The notes below the pieces were generated by a model. It did not search any database, was not told the origin of the DNA, and saw only the letters and a program-made list of their open reading frames with translations. 64,000 nucleotides of DNA. Source: Mesostigma viride (taxonomy: Eukaryota > Streptophyta > Mesostigmatophyceae > Mesostigmatales > Mesostigmataceae). Below, piece after piece: positions 20,336 through 31,591 of this stretch. The position numbers and the translations under genes are program-made. The stretch lies in assembly GCA_009746045.1 (NCBI GenBank), contig RPFO01000103.1, positions 1,566,042 through 1,630,041 of the forward strand. Reading direction: 5' to 3'. Numbering within the stretch: the first letter of the stretch is position 1; each line of letters begins with the position of its first letter.

Positions 20336-22738
20336 ATTACGATCGTGTTGCGCAAAGGAGAACCCCGAACATCCTGACATCGCCGCGGGCGCCGTACCGT
20401 ACGGCCTGATCGCACCCCCACGAGCGAGGGCCATCCCTGAAATCCTGCGGAGCCGCGAGTTCCGGCGCCCGTAACCGCCGGCCTGAACGCCGTCACACCC
20501 GCGTAAGATCGAGTCTGAGGTGTTCTGAACGGAAACTGAATTCAGCAAAATGCGCGAGAAATGCCGGGGGGCATATACGGCTGGGGGGAAGAATGTTTCA
20601 CGAAGCAGCTTAGCCCAAACATCCTACTCGATTTACTAGAAGGCTGAACGAGAACTGTCCCGCGGCTGAACGTACTGTTCGTTTTCTGACTTTTCTGAAC
20701 GTGTTTTTGGGTAAATTTTCGGTTCGGCCTACTTCCCACGCAATTTCCGTGCCAATTTTTGCGAGATGACTGAACTGAACGTGTTCAGACGGGGAGCGTG
20801 GCAAAAAACGGCTCGAATCTGTGAAAAGCAGGGGGCTCCGCCCAAAAAACGGCCGTACGAAACCGAAATTTTTTGGCTCCCGCTGGCCCGCCCCGGCCTC
20901 GGCGCCCTCGGCCACTGCCCCTTCGCACTGCGCGCCCCGCGTGGCGCCGGCGTTCCCGAGGACGCACCCCGCGGGTGTACGCGCCAATCGCCCGCTCAGG
21001 CGCCAAAAAGTCTGGGCCCCGAAGGGGCCCCCAACTTGCCAACTACTTCTATTACGATCGTGTTGCGCAAAGGAGAACCCCGAACTACCTGACATCGCCG
21101 CGGGCGCCGTGCCGTACGGCCTGATCGCACCCCCACGATCGAGGGCCATCCCTGAAATCCTGCGGAGCCGCGAGTTACGGCCTGTAACCGCCGGCCTGAA
21201 CGCCGTCACACCCGCGTAAGATCGAGTCTCACATGTTCTGAACAGAAAATGACGTCAGCTCAATTCAGCAAAATGCGCGAGAAATTGCGGGGGGCATATA
21301 CGGCTGGGGGGAAGAGTTTGGGCTGGGGGGTCTCGACCCAAACATCGTAGTCGATTTACTAAGGGTTCAGACTGAACGGGAAATTTCGAGTGTTCAGACT
21401 GAACGAAAATTTAGTTCGAACACAATTCTGAACGGTGTTTTTGTTAAATTTTCGGTTCGGCCTACTTCACACGCAATTTCTGCGAGATGACTGACCTGAA
21501 CGTGTTCAGACGGGGAGCGTGGCAAAAAACGGCTCGAAGCTGTGAAAAGTAGGGGGCTCAGCCCGCAAAACGGCCGTACGAAACCGAAATTTTTTGGCTC
21601 CCGCTGGCCCCACCGCCTCGGCGCCCTCGGCCACTGCCCCTTCGCACTGCGCACCCCGCGTGGCGCCGGCGTTCCCGAGGACGCACCCCGCGGGTGTACG
21701 CGCCAATCGCCCGCTCAGGCGCCAAAAAGTCTGGGCCCCGAAGGGGCCCCCAACTTGCCAACTACTTCTATTACGATCGTGTTGCGCAAAGGAGAACCCC
21801 GAACTACCTGACATCGCCGCGGGCGCCGTGCCGTACGGCCTGATCGCACCCCCACGATCGAGGGCCATCCCTGAAATCCTGCGGAGCCGCGAGTTACGGT
21901 CCGTAACCGCCGGCCTGAACGCCGTCACACCCGCGTAAGATCGAGTCTGAGGTGTTCTGAACGGAAACTGAATTCAGCAAAATGCGCGAGAAATGCCGGG
22001 GGGCATATACGGCTGGGGGGGATGTTGTTTGCCGAGTTAGCTTAGCCCAAACATCGTAGTCGATTTACTAAGGGTTCAGACTGAACGGGAAATTTTGAGT
22101 GTTCAGACTGAACGAAAATTTAGTTCGAACACTTTTCTGAACGGGTTTTTTGTTAAATTTTCGGTTCGGCCTACTTCCCACGCAATTTCTGCGAGATTAC
22201 TGACCTGAACGTGTTCAGACGGGGAGCGTGGCAAAAAACGGCTCGAAACTGTGAAGAGCAGGAGGCTCTGCCCGCAAAACGGCCGTACGAAACCAAAATT
22301 TTTGGGCTCCCGCTGGCCCACCCGCGTCGATTTACTAAGGGTTCAGACTGAACGGGAAATTTCGAGTGTTCAAACTGAACGAAAATTTAGTTCGAATGAC
22401 TTTTCTGAACGGGTTTTTTCTTAAATTTTCGGTTCGGCCTACTTCCCACGCAATTTCTGCGAGATTACTGACCTGAACGTGTTCAGACGGGGAGCGTGGC
22501 AAAGAACGGCTCGAAACTGTGAAAAGCAGGGGGCTCAGCCCGCAAAACGGCCGTACGGAACCGAAATTTTTTGGCTCGATCCCGCTGGCCCCACCGCCTC
22601 GGCGCCCTCGGCCACTACCCCTTCGCACTGCGCACCCCGCGTGGCGCCGGCGTTCCCGAGGACGCACCCCGCGGGTGTACGCGCCAATCGCCCGCTCAGG
22701 CGCCAAAAAGTCTGGGCCCCGAAGGGGCCCCCAACTTG
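20327..22738. repeat. Tandem array of ~715-bp units
   Basis: Units start at ~20327, ~21040 and ~21759 (spacing 713 and 719). The third breaks off at ~22322 and a partial unit restarts mid-repeat at 22324, ending 22738. Each full unit has a segment with tctattacgatcgtgttgcg, a segment of repeated tgaacg/gttcag motifs around ttttcggttcggcctact, and a GC-rich segment ending in the palindrome gggccccgaaggggccc. Long open frames in the GC-rich part recur in all units but resemble no family I know and are probably incidental. This could be a satellite or the tandem core of an unknown element. Confidence 0.8.
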
Positions 22739-22794
22739 TTGCCCTTTATATTACTGTTTTAGACAGCGAAAAGTTTGCGCAAACCCTAAAAGCA

Positions 22795-23512
22795 TGTTAA
22801 ATTACGGAGGAGGAGGAAAGATCTGTGAGCCGTTTCGACCTCAATATATATTGTATTAATGATTAAATTGCGTAGTGACCAAAGACATGGCCAACAAGGC
22901 CTTCCCAACAAGGGAATCGACCCAACAAGGGTGACGACTCCGACCAACAAGGTCTTTCCAACAAGGAATTCCCAACAAGGGTGTGAGTTGGACCAACAAG
23001 GTAACTTTCATTAGAAAATAGATTACGTTTTTATATCTTGTGTCGACCAAAGCATTGATGCTGAAAAGATGCCGATAAGATGAACTAGATGCCGATAAGG
23101 TGTCTCGAATGTTCTAGAGCATCATCGAGAAGATAAGGTTCAGGAATATTCGATAAAGGTGCCGACACCCTTATGAGTGACTACATGTAGGAGCTGTACT
23201 GTCGTTCGGCACACATTTTATATGATAACTGTCGACTAAACAAATACGTCACAAATTCTACATAGCATCGTCAAAACATTGCAAATATTTAGAAACAATT
23301 CCGGTGAAGAGTTAGCTGATCTAATTGCAAAGGGTAACACTCGGTTCCCTGGCTACCAACGATCAGGTTCTTGACCAAAAGTACGTCAAATGTCATCCTA
23401 ATTGCTAAAGTGACAAATAAATGCCACCCGCTACCAACGGATGAAAAAGTATTGTAGTCCAGAAGTAAAAAAAAGGTGTCACACGTGGCAAACAGTGCCA
23501 GATTTTCTGACA
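22795..23512 (-). repeat. Gag-only element 3' LTR
   Basis: 718-bp LTR. It contains about seven spaced copies of caacaagg between 22890 and 23000 on the plus strand, also present in the other LTR. It differs from 25196-25917 by a handful of substitutions and small indels (for example cat versus catgatt near 23121), so the insertion is fairly recent. Confidence 0.9.
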
Positions 23513-23690
23513 GGCCCCTCACTAGTGCAGCCACGTTTCCAAAGTCAGGGTGGCCTGGGTTGGCCCAGGACCAACGCACCCGTTACATCAAAACACAAAC
23601 CCCGGTGGGAGTTCCGTTGCCTCCTGGTTGAGAGTGAGATTGGCCAAGTCCTCAGAGAGGTTGGCAGTACCCTTCTGACCCCGGCGCAGC

Positions 23691-24900
23691 TTAGGAATAA
23701 TGAAGATCCCAACACTTGTCCTTGGTGTGGCCCAGCCTCTTGCAGTGTGGGCAGGGGGGCCCCTTCACCACCTTGGTGGCAAAGACCGTTTCGTCCAGAG
23801 GTCCTGAGCAATGGGGACATGACGTTGGCATGGGAGTGCTTTCCTGTTGTAGACAGCAGTGGTGGCCCCTGAGGACCGATCTCCAGGATGAGCACGGTGG
23901 ATGCGCAGATGGTCTTCTGCTCGGAGGACAGCCGCCTTGTAATCTGCCCAAGGAAGCTAGGTCGGCGGGCAGGTTGTAAGCAGACAGTACCGGACCGTAT
24001 TGCGCAGGCAGACGACGTCGGTGGGTGGTCACGAGGATCGACTCATGCGGACGGTTAGCAGACAGCAGGTTGTATTCCTTGAACTTGCGTTCCGTGGTGT
24101 TGATGTTAGCCTCGACTTGGTCGCCAGGAATCGACGCAGTAGACAGGAGTTCATCCAAAGTGGTGGCTTGGTAGGCCGCTGTTGTTTCCGTGTGTCCATC
24201 GACGTCGCACAAGATTTTCCAGGCCTCGTGGAAATACTTGTGGGGAGCTTGAGCGGCGTGGAGCAAGGCTGTGCCATCCAAAGCCGCGACCAGACTTGCA
24301 TAGCCGAGCTTTTGCTGCTTTTCGACCAGAGGTGCAGCCTCCCCTCTCAGGGCTGCATCATAGCCGATGGCGTCGTAAAGGCCCTCAACTTTGATTTAAA
24401 AAAAGGGGAACTGCTTTGGATCTGAGCCATTGAATGATAGACCTCGCAGCGCAGTCAATACAGTGTTTTCCTTTGGGTTAATTTTTCGCGCGGCAGCTGG
24501 CGCAGCCATGATGATTCGGGTGTCGCTGGAGCTTGGAAAGTTCCAAAAAATGGTGTGCAAGGTCCCTCAAAGATATTGCTCGTGTGTTTACCAGATTTTG
24601 CAGACGACTGATAGAGAAAAAAGGATGGTTGAACCACCGACAATGGAAAACTTCCGCGCGTAGGCCTTGCAAAAGCCACTTGATGTAGGTGTGCTCCTCG
24701 AAAAGATCTGGAAATATTCTGGAAATGTCTGTGAAAACGACTTTAGCTCTCTCCCAATATTCGTCGAAAGATTCGCCCTGCAGCTGGGAAAGCTGTACTG
24801 CCGAGAATAGACGCCGAGATTCCCGCGGAAACCACGGATTCATAAAAAATCTTGGTGCTGGCAGGGCTCTGGATGGGGATGTCAGGAAACGCAGGCTCAC
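23691..24900 (-). pseudogene. Copia-type gag with CCHC knuckle, frame-broken
   Basis: The N-terminal part (24900-24478) has the copia gag pattern LQGESFDEYWERAKVVFTDI, with TYIKWLLQGL. The middle (24281-23691) reads LDELLSTASIPGDQVEANIN, and the knuckle is CPHCKRLGHTKDKCWDLH, the usual copia gag end. The frame breaks near 24480-24280. Long capsid-like helices are evident; there is no enzymatic domain downstream. If functional copies exist elsewhere, the protein would package the element RNA. Confidence 0.8.
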
Positions 24901-25000
24901 GACTGTCGACCAGCGGCGTCCGGGCTTCCTCAGGCAAATACAAGTTATGTAATATCGCCGATTACCAAATATTTAACCAGAAAAAGCTTTCTGGCCCGCG

Positions 25001-25107
25001 GTGCGCAGGCCAGGTGCGCAGGCCAGGTGCGCAGGCCAGGTGCGCAGGCCAGGTGCGCAGGCCAGGTGCACAGGCCAGGTGCGCAGGCTAGGTGCGCAGG
25101 CCAGGTG
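25001..25107. repeat. 12-bp minisatellite
   Basis: About nine copies of gtgcgcaggcca in tandem inside the gag-only element, between primer site and gag on its minus strand. One unit has ca for cg and one has cta for cca. Confidence 0.95.
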
Positions 25108-25177
25108 CTGGTCGGCTGCTGCAGGAATTCAATGACGAAATGTTGTACGCGTAATTAATATTGGAGTCGGCCGTGGC

Positions 25178-25195
25178 CCCTCGCTTTCGATACCA
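25178..25195 (-). promoter_or_regulatory. Primer-binding site of gag-only element
   Basis: Directly inside the 5' LTR the minus strand reads TGGTATCGAAAGCGAGG. The TGGTATC start is the usual complement to the 3' end of initiator methionine tRNA; the rest diverges from the plant consensus, so the tRNA identity is a guess. Confidence 0.7.
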
Positions 25196-25917
25196 TGTTA
25201 AATTACGGAGGAGGAGGAAAGATCTGTGAGCCGCTTCGACCTCAATATATATTGTATTAATGATTAAATTGCGTAGTGACCAAAGACATGGCCAACAAGG
25301 CCTTCCCAACAAGGGAATCGACCCAACAAGGGTGACGACTCCGACCAACAAGGTCTTTCCAACAAGGAATTCCCAACAAGGGTGTGAGTTGGACCAACAA
25401 GGTAACTTTCATTAGAAAATAGATTACGTTTTTATATCTTGTGTCGACCAAAGCATTGATGCTGAAAAGATGCCGATAGGATGAACTAGATGCCGATAAG
25501 GTGTCTCGAATGTTCTAGAGCATGATTCATCGAGAAGATAAGGTTCAGGAATATTCGATAAAGGTGCCGACACCCTTATGAGTGACTACATGTAGGAGCT
25601 GTACTGTCGTTCGGCACACATTTTATATGATAACTGTCGACTAAACAAATTCGTCACAAATTCTACATAGCATCGTCAAAACATTGCAAATATTTAGAAA
25701 CAATTCCGGTGAAGAGTTAGCTGATCTAATTGCAAAGGGTAACAATCGGTTCCCTGGCTACCAACGATCAGGTTCTTGACCAAAAGTACGTCAAATGTCA
25801 TCCTAATTGCTAAAGTGACAAATAAATGCCACCCGCTACCAACGGATGAAAAAGTATTGTAGTCCAGAAGTAAAAAAAAGGTGTCACACGTGGCAAACAG
25901 TGCCAGATTTTCTGACA
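25196..25917 (-). repeat. Gag-only element 5' LTR
   Basis: 722-bp LTR in direct repeat with 22795-23512, with the same caacaagg cluster (25295-25405). It would hold the promoter. Confidence 0.9.
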
Positions 25918-27812
25918 AAGCAAACTGTTGCCGCGTGCGAGTAGCGTTCCGCGGCGACCGCGATTGGGGGGTCGACCGTACGGGTTCCCTTACATGCGTG
26001 CCGTTGGCTTGGTTGCGTCCACTGGTTGCGCGGCAAAGTTTGGCCCATTTCTGCCACCATTGCGGCCAAACTTTTCTCCTCCACCCCCCCCCCGATTTTG
26101 GCGGGCGTGCTGAAAGTTGTTTGCCCAAACTGTTGCCGAAAGTGTCGCGCAAACTTGTCCGTATTCGAGTAGCGTGGCCTATTGACCACAGAATTGCGGC
26201 ATTGCGACCGATTCAAGCGGTATGTGTGCGACAAACGTGGTGGGGTTGTTGCCCGGTTATTGGCCGGGAACTAGCGGCAGTTTGACCACAGAATTGCGGC
26301 ATTGTTGCCCGGTTGCTGCCCGGTTGGTTCGTCACTTAGTAGCGTGTCGTGGCGACTGCGTCGTGTCGTGTCGCTGCGTGCCAAAGGACAGCTCGGTAGC
26401 GTTGGTTTCAATGATTTCAACAGATTTTAACGGATGCAACGAAGGCGAGAAGGGACGAAGACAACGATAGCATGCGGAATGCAGAGATATCGTGCGAATT
26501 CGTGAAAGAAGGTCATTGAATGATGTTGTTTGTTCATTTTGAAAAGTCAGGTGATGTGGGATTCAATCAACGGCAAGGGAGCGTTTATACCGGCATTGAA
26601 ATCGAAAGTGTGCTGCTTTTCGTCAAGATTTCCATTACTATCGGTTCGCGCCACCAGTCTCGCGGGATCCGCGTCCTGCATGGAAGGGGGAATTCTATCA
26701 AGGAGACATCTAGCGCAGCTAGGCCAGAAATCAGGGGAATCCGGACCCTTTCTCATCCCCCCGGGCGAAGGACGATACCTTTTGTGGTGGGATCTACTTT
26801 GTGGTGGGATCATCTTCTGTGGTGGCTCGCGCCTTGACACCTCACAGGCATGCAACGTAGATAACATCATTAAAACTCCGGCGGCGCTGCAGGGCGGCAT
26901 GGCAAGGGATCTGGCGCTACCTGACGGGAAAGAAGGCATAACCTCACGTTGATAACGTTGCTAAGAAGCGAAACATGTCGGCAGGCTGTCGGGGGCAGGC
27001 ATGTCGAGTGGTTTTTGAGTGGTTTGTTGGAAGGTGTGTGCTACAGGTACCAGTTGTATGTAAATATTGAGGCAATCAAACCTTTCTTAGCACCGGCTTC
27101 ACTGTGCTTGGAGGGTCACTGTGCTTGGAAGCTCACAAGCTTGTGTATTTTTAGCAAACGGATGTGTTGGAAAGAAAGTGACATGGGTTGAGACAGTGGA
27201 AAGACAGTGACATGGGTAAGGCTGTATGTTATGTGTATACATATCTTGCGTATGCGTAGGTTGCATTATGCGTATGCGTTTGTTGATGCCAAATGCCGGT
27301 ATATTGAATTTGGTCTTGTGGCAAGCTTTGGTTTCTTATCAAAGGGTTGTGCTGGAAAGAAAGGTGACAGGGGTTGATCTCAGGGGCATACTGCATGTGC
27401 GAAACTGCACTGGGTACTCCTTACCTGTCCGGTCATTGGTAAGGCACGGGGCGTGCCAGGGGTTGACCTGAGGGGCGTACGGCATGGGTGAAACTGCATG
27501 TGGGTAGAGGGCATCTGTGGTAAGGCAGTACGTCATGCCGGGTATACATGGTTGTCTCCCTGATACATATATTTCGGGTCGTCTTTTCGGGGTTTAATTT
27601 CCTCATGTTGCATGCCATTCTTACCTCCATATTTGTCATTCTCAATGAATGCATATATTGCGTTATGCGTACATGTAAATTAAATTAAATTAAATTATAA
27701 CATGCCTCCCTTGGGAGATCATGTAGCACATATTCCTTGATGGATGGTGGAGTGGAGAGAGCAGCGTAATCTACCTAACCTAACGCTAAACTAAATTAAA
27801 AACCAAGTTTAT
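25918..27812. other. Unassigned sequence with short decayed repeats
   Basis: No supported gene. I see gaccacagaattgcggcattg twice (about 26184 and 26283), several gagtagcgt/cttagtagcgtg motifs, and two related blocks with gggttgatctcaggggcatac and ggggttgacctgaggggcgtac (27365-27415 and 27460-27510). A short (aaatt) run is at 27676-27697. Open frames are short and without family features. Confidence 0.6.
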
Positions 27813-28270
27813 CAACTATATTAAAAACCATCGGGCATCCTGTGGTCCGTACGCCGTAACTTTCCGTACATTTCAGTGAATAACTCGTGATCGACGGGTG
27901 TCCTTTTCGCCTTTTACCGTTGGGCACAAGTCGTCGGAATTTGGAGATCGTACAGGCTTCCGTGCGTGGCTGGATCGAAGACGGCGTATCTTGAGCGGAG
28001 GACGAAAGGCGTTTGTTCAGTGAGACGCTATTGGCGTTCACTCGCGGGCATCTTTTATGGCTTTAAAGTCGTCTCGCGACATTTTGACGTTAGCGAGTCG
28101 ATCGAGCTTGACTGGCGCGTAGTTGGTCGAACTTTTGCGACTTGCCACCTGTCGACTCATCGAAACTGGGTCGCCTACTAGAGTGACGGTCGGCTTGACG
28201 GCTTTCGTCTTTTCGCCGTTGCTATCGCCGTGTTCGGCTTTCCACCTGTTTCGACTTTCTACCTGTCGGA
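27813..28270. repeat. Dispersed repeat X, left copy
   Basis: Begins caactatattaaaaaccat. 27813-27984 matches 37030-37246, and 28034-28110 matches 38165-38250, in the same order and orientation, with the right-hand copy interrupted by a LINE fragment. 28150-28200 also resembles 40155-40205 (ctactagagtgacggtcggctt). It has no coding content and its class is unknown. Copia-2 inserted just beyond it. Confidence 0.7.
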
Positions 28271-28315
28271 ATGACGAAACTGCGTTAGCGGCCGGACAGG
28301 TTCGCCAGAAGTTAT

Positions 28316-28963
28316 AGTTAGCATTTTGGGCAACCAATATGCTAAGTGGATGCAGTTTGAAAAGACCTTTCCAACGCCGTGCTGACCGCCTGAAACAGAC
28401 AAGGGACGAGAAAGATATGAGGTCCCGAAGTCCTAGCCGTCCGTGGCCGACTAGGGTACAGTCCTCTGGTATAGTGGACAGGACACGTGGCAGGCCGTGC
28501 CTGCACAGGCTTAGCCTGACTATCACGTGACTGTGGTCCACGTAGGCCAGAGGAGCAGCAGCCTGTGGCTGGTGGAATACAGGACTGGCACAGGTCTGCA
28601 AGGATACTAGGCCTTGCAGGCTTGTGACAGGTCCTGTACTTCCTAGGTTGCAGAGTCTAGGCAAATCCAGTTCGTCCTGGCTCTGCACTGATGCCAGTGG
28701 ACGTTGAGGATTTGCTTGCATGCCTGCACGTGCCTCGTCACGCCGATGGGAACGAGGAACAACGCAAAGGATATAGCTTGGTCATGGGGGATGACCAGCT
28801 ATCTTGGCAAGCACGAACCGAGGCTCCCACATTGGACGTGGAACCGCTCACCGTGGTCGTGGCTTGGTGCACGGGTTAAAAGGTTGCTGCCTTTGCAACT
28901 TTGGCTCATCCCGTTGTGTGGCGCGAGAGACCAGGAACTCACAGTTCTGGCTGTTCGCTAACT
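28316..28963 (+). repeat. copia-2 5' LTR
   Basis: 648 bp. It contains three CACGTG palindromes (near 28492, 28524 and 28725) and a TTAAAAG box at 28877, upstream of a possible start site. Same family as the copia-1 LTRs. Confidence 0.93.
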
Positions 28964-28998
28964 CGTACTATTGCATTTCTGTTGTGCAAGGTTTTTCA

Positions 28999-29687
28999 TG
29001 TCGGCCGAGGCTCGGGTCGAGACACCTGAGTCATCCCCAGGGCACGAAGCAGCTCCCGAGGCGCCAGCGCGCGAGAACGCGTTTTTCCCCTATTCCCACC
29101 CATCCAACGCTTCTACGTTTGTGCAGGCCGCCTACGTTGCGAGGGGTCTTGCGGAAGGAGGTTGGGTTGCTGTGTTTGGAAACGCAGCAGGGCCGTCGGC
29201 AAACGACCCAGTGGTGATGAGGATAAGGGCGACGACGTCGCCAGGGGAGACGGGTCGGGTCTGCACGGAGCGGCTCGTCGCTATTCGCGACGAAATAGCT
29301 TCGTTGATCTACAGTTTGGAGGTCGCGTACCAGGGCGGGCACGTCACCATTCAGGCGCTGGACTTAGCGCGTGAAACGCTGGGCCAGCTGGTGGCCATTT
29401 GTTTAGGTGGTACCAGATTGTATAACCACTGGGTGGCGACAAGCTCGCTGGGGGAGGGGACCGACGCGTCACATATTATACGGGACGCGCAGACGCGTGA
29501 AGCCGACAGTCCGTGGGATTCGGCTGAAGTGGTGGCTCAGACGTGTGAGCACCTGGTCAATATCTTGACCCAAGAGGCGCGTGGTCACGCCGATCACTGG
29601 GTGATCACACACGACCAGCCGGCATTTGGTCGACCTTGGATACACCGAGGTTGCAAAGCAGGCCGGGGGCGTGTGGGCCAACGGTGA
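28999..29687 (+). CDS. copia-2 ORF1, unknown protein
   Basis: 229 codons from MSAEARVETPESS, 35 bases after the LTR. Identical in sequence content to copia-1 ORF1. Acidic, Pro-rich N-terminus; then helical stretches VCTERLVAIRDEIASLIYSL and EVVAQTCEHLVNILTQEA. The C-terminal RGCKAGRGRVGQR looks like an out-of-frame run: the overlapping frame 29640-29830 continues sensible protein (VITGRDVTDEDFHSEFVDRP). No known domain is seen. It could be an extra capsid-like protein; there is no direct evidence. Confidence 0.55.
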
Positions 29688-30183
29688 CAGTCATCACCGG
29701 TCGGGACGTCACCGACGAGGATTTTCACAGCGAGTTCGTGGATCGCCCCACGGGCATCATAGCTCGTTCGTCACAGCAGATTGACGAAGGGGACGGCACA
29801 AACGAGGCTACTCAGCTCGGCGTAGGGCGGAGTTGCATATCCCGTTTGAGCCGGAGCACGACTTCGCTGAGATTGGTCGGGGGTCACGGAACGACAGGCG
29901 GGGTGGTGGCAGTCGGTGGGTCAGGAACCTGCAGTGGTATCGCCGTGGTAGTGCGCCTAGGCTGCCGGTGAGCAGACACCAGCCGGGAGGCCGGTGAGCC
30001 GGGTATTAGGTCCTTACAACGCGGAGGAGGTCCGCTCAGTTCCGCGCGTGGGGACACCGGTGGCACGCACAGCGCAGGAGCGTGAGGAGGAGGCCATAGC
30101 TGAGGAAGGCCAGCGGCTTCTTCAGGCAGCACCAGCGCTTGAGCCAGTTTTCCTTGTCTGTCGCCTGTTTTGTTTTGCCTCCC
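29688..30183 (+). other. Frame-broken continuation of copia-2 ORF1
   Basis: Protein-like segments continue in shifting frames: DFHSEFVDRPTGIIARSSQQ, then IPFEPEHDFAEIGRGSRNDR, then VLGPYNAEEVRSVPRVGTPV with a coiled-coil-like EREEEAIAEEGQRLL. The same shifts occur in copia-1. Just before gag there is a tatataat sequence 6 bases ahead of the ATG at 30194. Confidence 0.45.
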
Positions 30184-30193
30184 ACTGTATATA

Positions 30194-31546
30194 ATGCCTC
30201 GTGGCAAACCGGGAGACGGCGACAAGGGCGAGATGGAGGCACCGGCTGGAGCAAGCCAGGAGCCTCGGCAAGACAAGGAGCAGCTGGTGGGAGAGGCGAT
30301 CCCAGCCAGCGACGGCGATGGGGGAAAGAGACCAGGCGGCAAGAGAAGGCATGAAGACGCGGTGGAGGAGGCGCGCAAGGTGCGGGCAACAGGGCCAACG
30401 GATGCGATAACGGTGGCAAATGGGCAACCTGCCGTGGAGAAGCGTAAGAGGGACCCCTCCGCTGACGGCAATGGTAAGAGGACTCACGTGGATGTGCTCT
30501 CCCCTGTGCCTGCTGGACCAAGTGGTGCTGTTGTTGTGACACCCGCTGTGGTGGAGCCAGTGAAGGCGCTGCCAGGGTCGAGACCTCACATGAGTGCTGT
30601 CACTGTTATGAATGGTCAAAAGCCTCTTAACCCACCACTAGCACAGGAAGCTTTGGACAAGTGGCTTGAGGACATGGAGCTTGTTGTGTGCTCCGTGGAC
30701 CCCACTGTCAACCTAGTGCAAGTGTTTCACTCGTCCACGTGCAACAGGGACTCGTCAGAGCGTGTCAGGGAAAGGCTAGGACTGCTGTCAAGGATAAGCT
30801 AACCTGGGCACAGTTCCTGGAAGGGTTGAGGGAGGAGTTCTCTGACAAGGTTCTCAACCTCACCAACTATTACAAGCATCAGTATGACACCTTTGAGATA
30901 GTGGGCCCTGTGGCAGAGGAATGGGCTAGGCTCAACCGTATCAGGGACAAGGGGGCCAAGTATGGCTTCCTGGTCACAGATAGGGCCTTGGCAGACTATT
31001 TCCTGGACCGTATGGGTTTGAGTGTGGATGGGAGGAACGGTGCCCGCATGTTTCTTAACCAGACTGATGGCTCCTTGCGTGCTCTGGAGCTTGTAATCCT
31101 CAGCATAAGGAAGCCAGATCCTGCCTGCAAAGCTATCCAGTCCCATGGCAGCAATGCCACCTCCGCTGTGCAGGGCCAAGGTGATGTCCCCGGGTACCCA
31201 GCCCGTGATGGGGCAAGGCCCAACAAGCGTAAGCGCTTCAGGCGCCAGAGGCAGGGGGCTCAGGGTGGCAAGGGTGCAGGTTCCCAAGGAGGGGTTGGGA
31301 GCCAGCAAGCTGGTGGTCAGCAGGGTAAGGGTGGCCAAGGGCAAGGCAAGGGCCAAGCTCAAGGCAACCAGGGCAAGCAGGGTGGACAGTCTCAGGGAGG
31401 CCAGGGAAGCCTGGCAAGGGTGGGGCTGGGTCTGGGAAGAAGGGTGGGCATGCTTTGTGTGTGGCAAGGAAGGTCACTGGCGTCGTGAGTGTCCTGACAG
31501 GAAGGCCAAGCCTGCTGGGGCAGGGGGCCAGTCTGGGCAGCAGTGA
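30194..31546 (+). pseudogene. copia-2 gag with CCHC zinc knuckle, frame-stepped
   Basis: Starts MPRGKPGDGDKGEMEAPAG. The charged disordered N-terminus leads to a capsid-like helix NPPLAQEALDKWLEDMELVV. The frame then ends at 30802 while the capsid core resumes in another frame (LTWAQFLEGLREEFSDKVLN; LADYFLDRMGLSVDGRN). A G/Q-rich low-complexity stretch follows, and the knuckle CFVCGKEGHWRRECP sits in a third frame ending at 31546. Both steps are shared exactly with copia-1. Either both copies come from a broken master moved in trans, or the steps are programmed shifts. Confidence 0.82.
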
Positions 31547-31591
31547 CTAGCATCATCCCCTGTAAATAGTCAATCACCCCTTGGGGAAGGT

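Larger units (their letters stand above)
22795..25917 (-). mobile_element. Gag-only LTR retrotransposon (non-autonomous)
   Basis: Complete 3123-bp element. LTRs are at 22795-23512 and 25196-25917 (about 720 bp; TG...CA ends on the minus strand). The 5-bp target duplication aagca is at 22790-22794 and 25918-25922. On the minus strand the 5' LTR is followed at once by a primer site beginning TGGTATCGAAAGC, then a gag frame and the 3' LTR. There is no protease, integrase or RT, and the internal part is only ~1.7 kb. This matches the published idea of terminal-repeat elements encoding only gag and mobilised by a partner's enzymes. Confidence 0.9.

Noticed and set aside
20610..21928. Recurring ~90-200-codon frames in the tandem units
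   Set aside because: They recur only because the units are copies; no domain is seen and unit indels break the frames.
22885..23000. CRISPR-like spaced caacaagg repeats
   Set aside because: Repeats are too short and spacers unequal; they lie in an LTR of a eukaryotic element.
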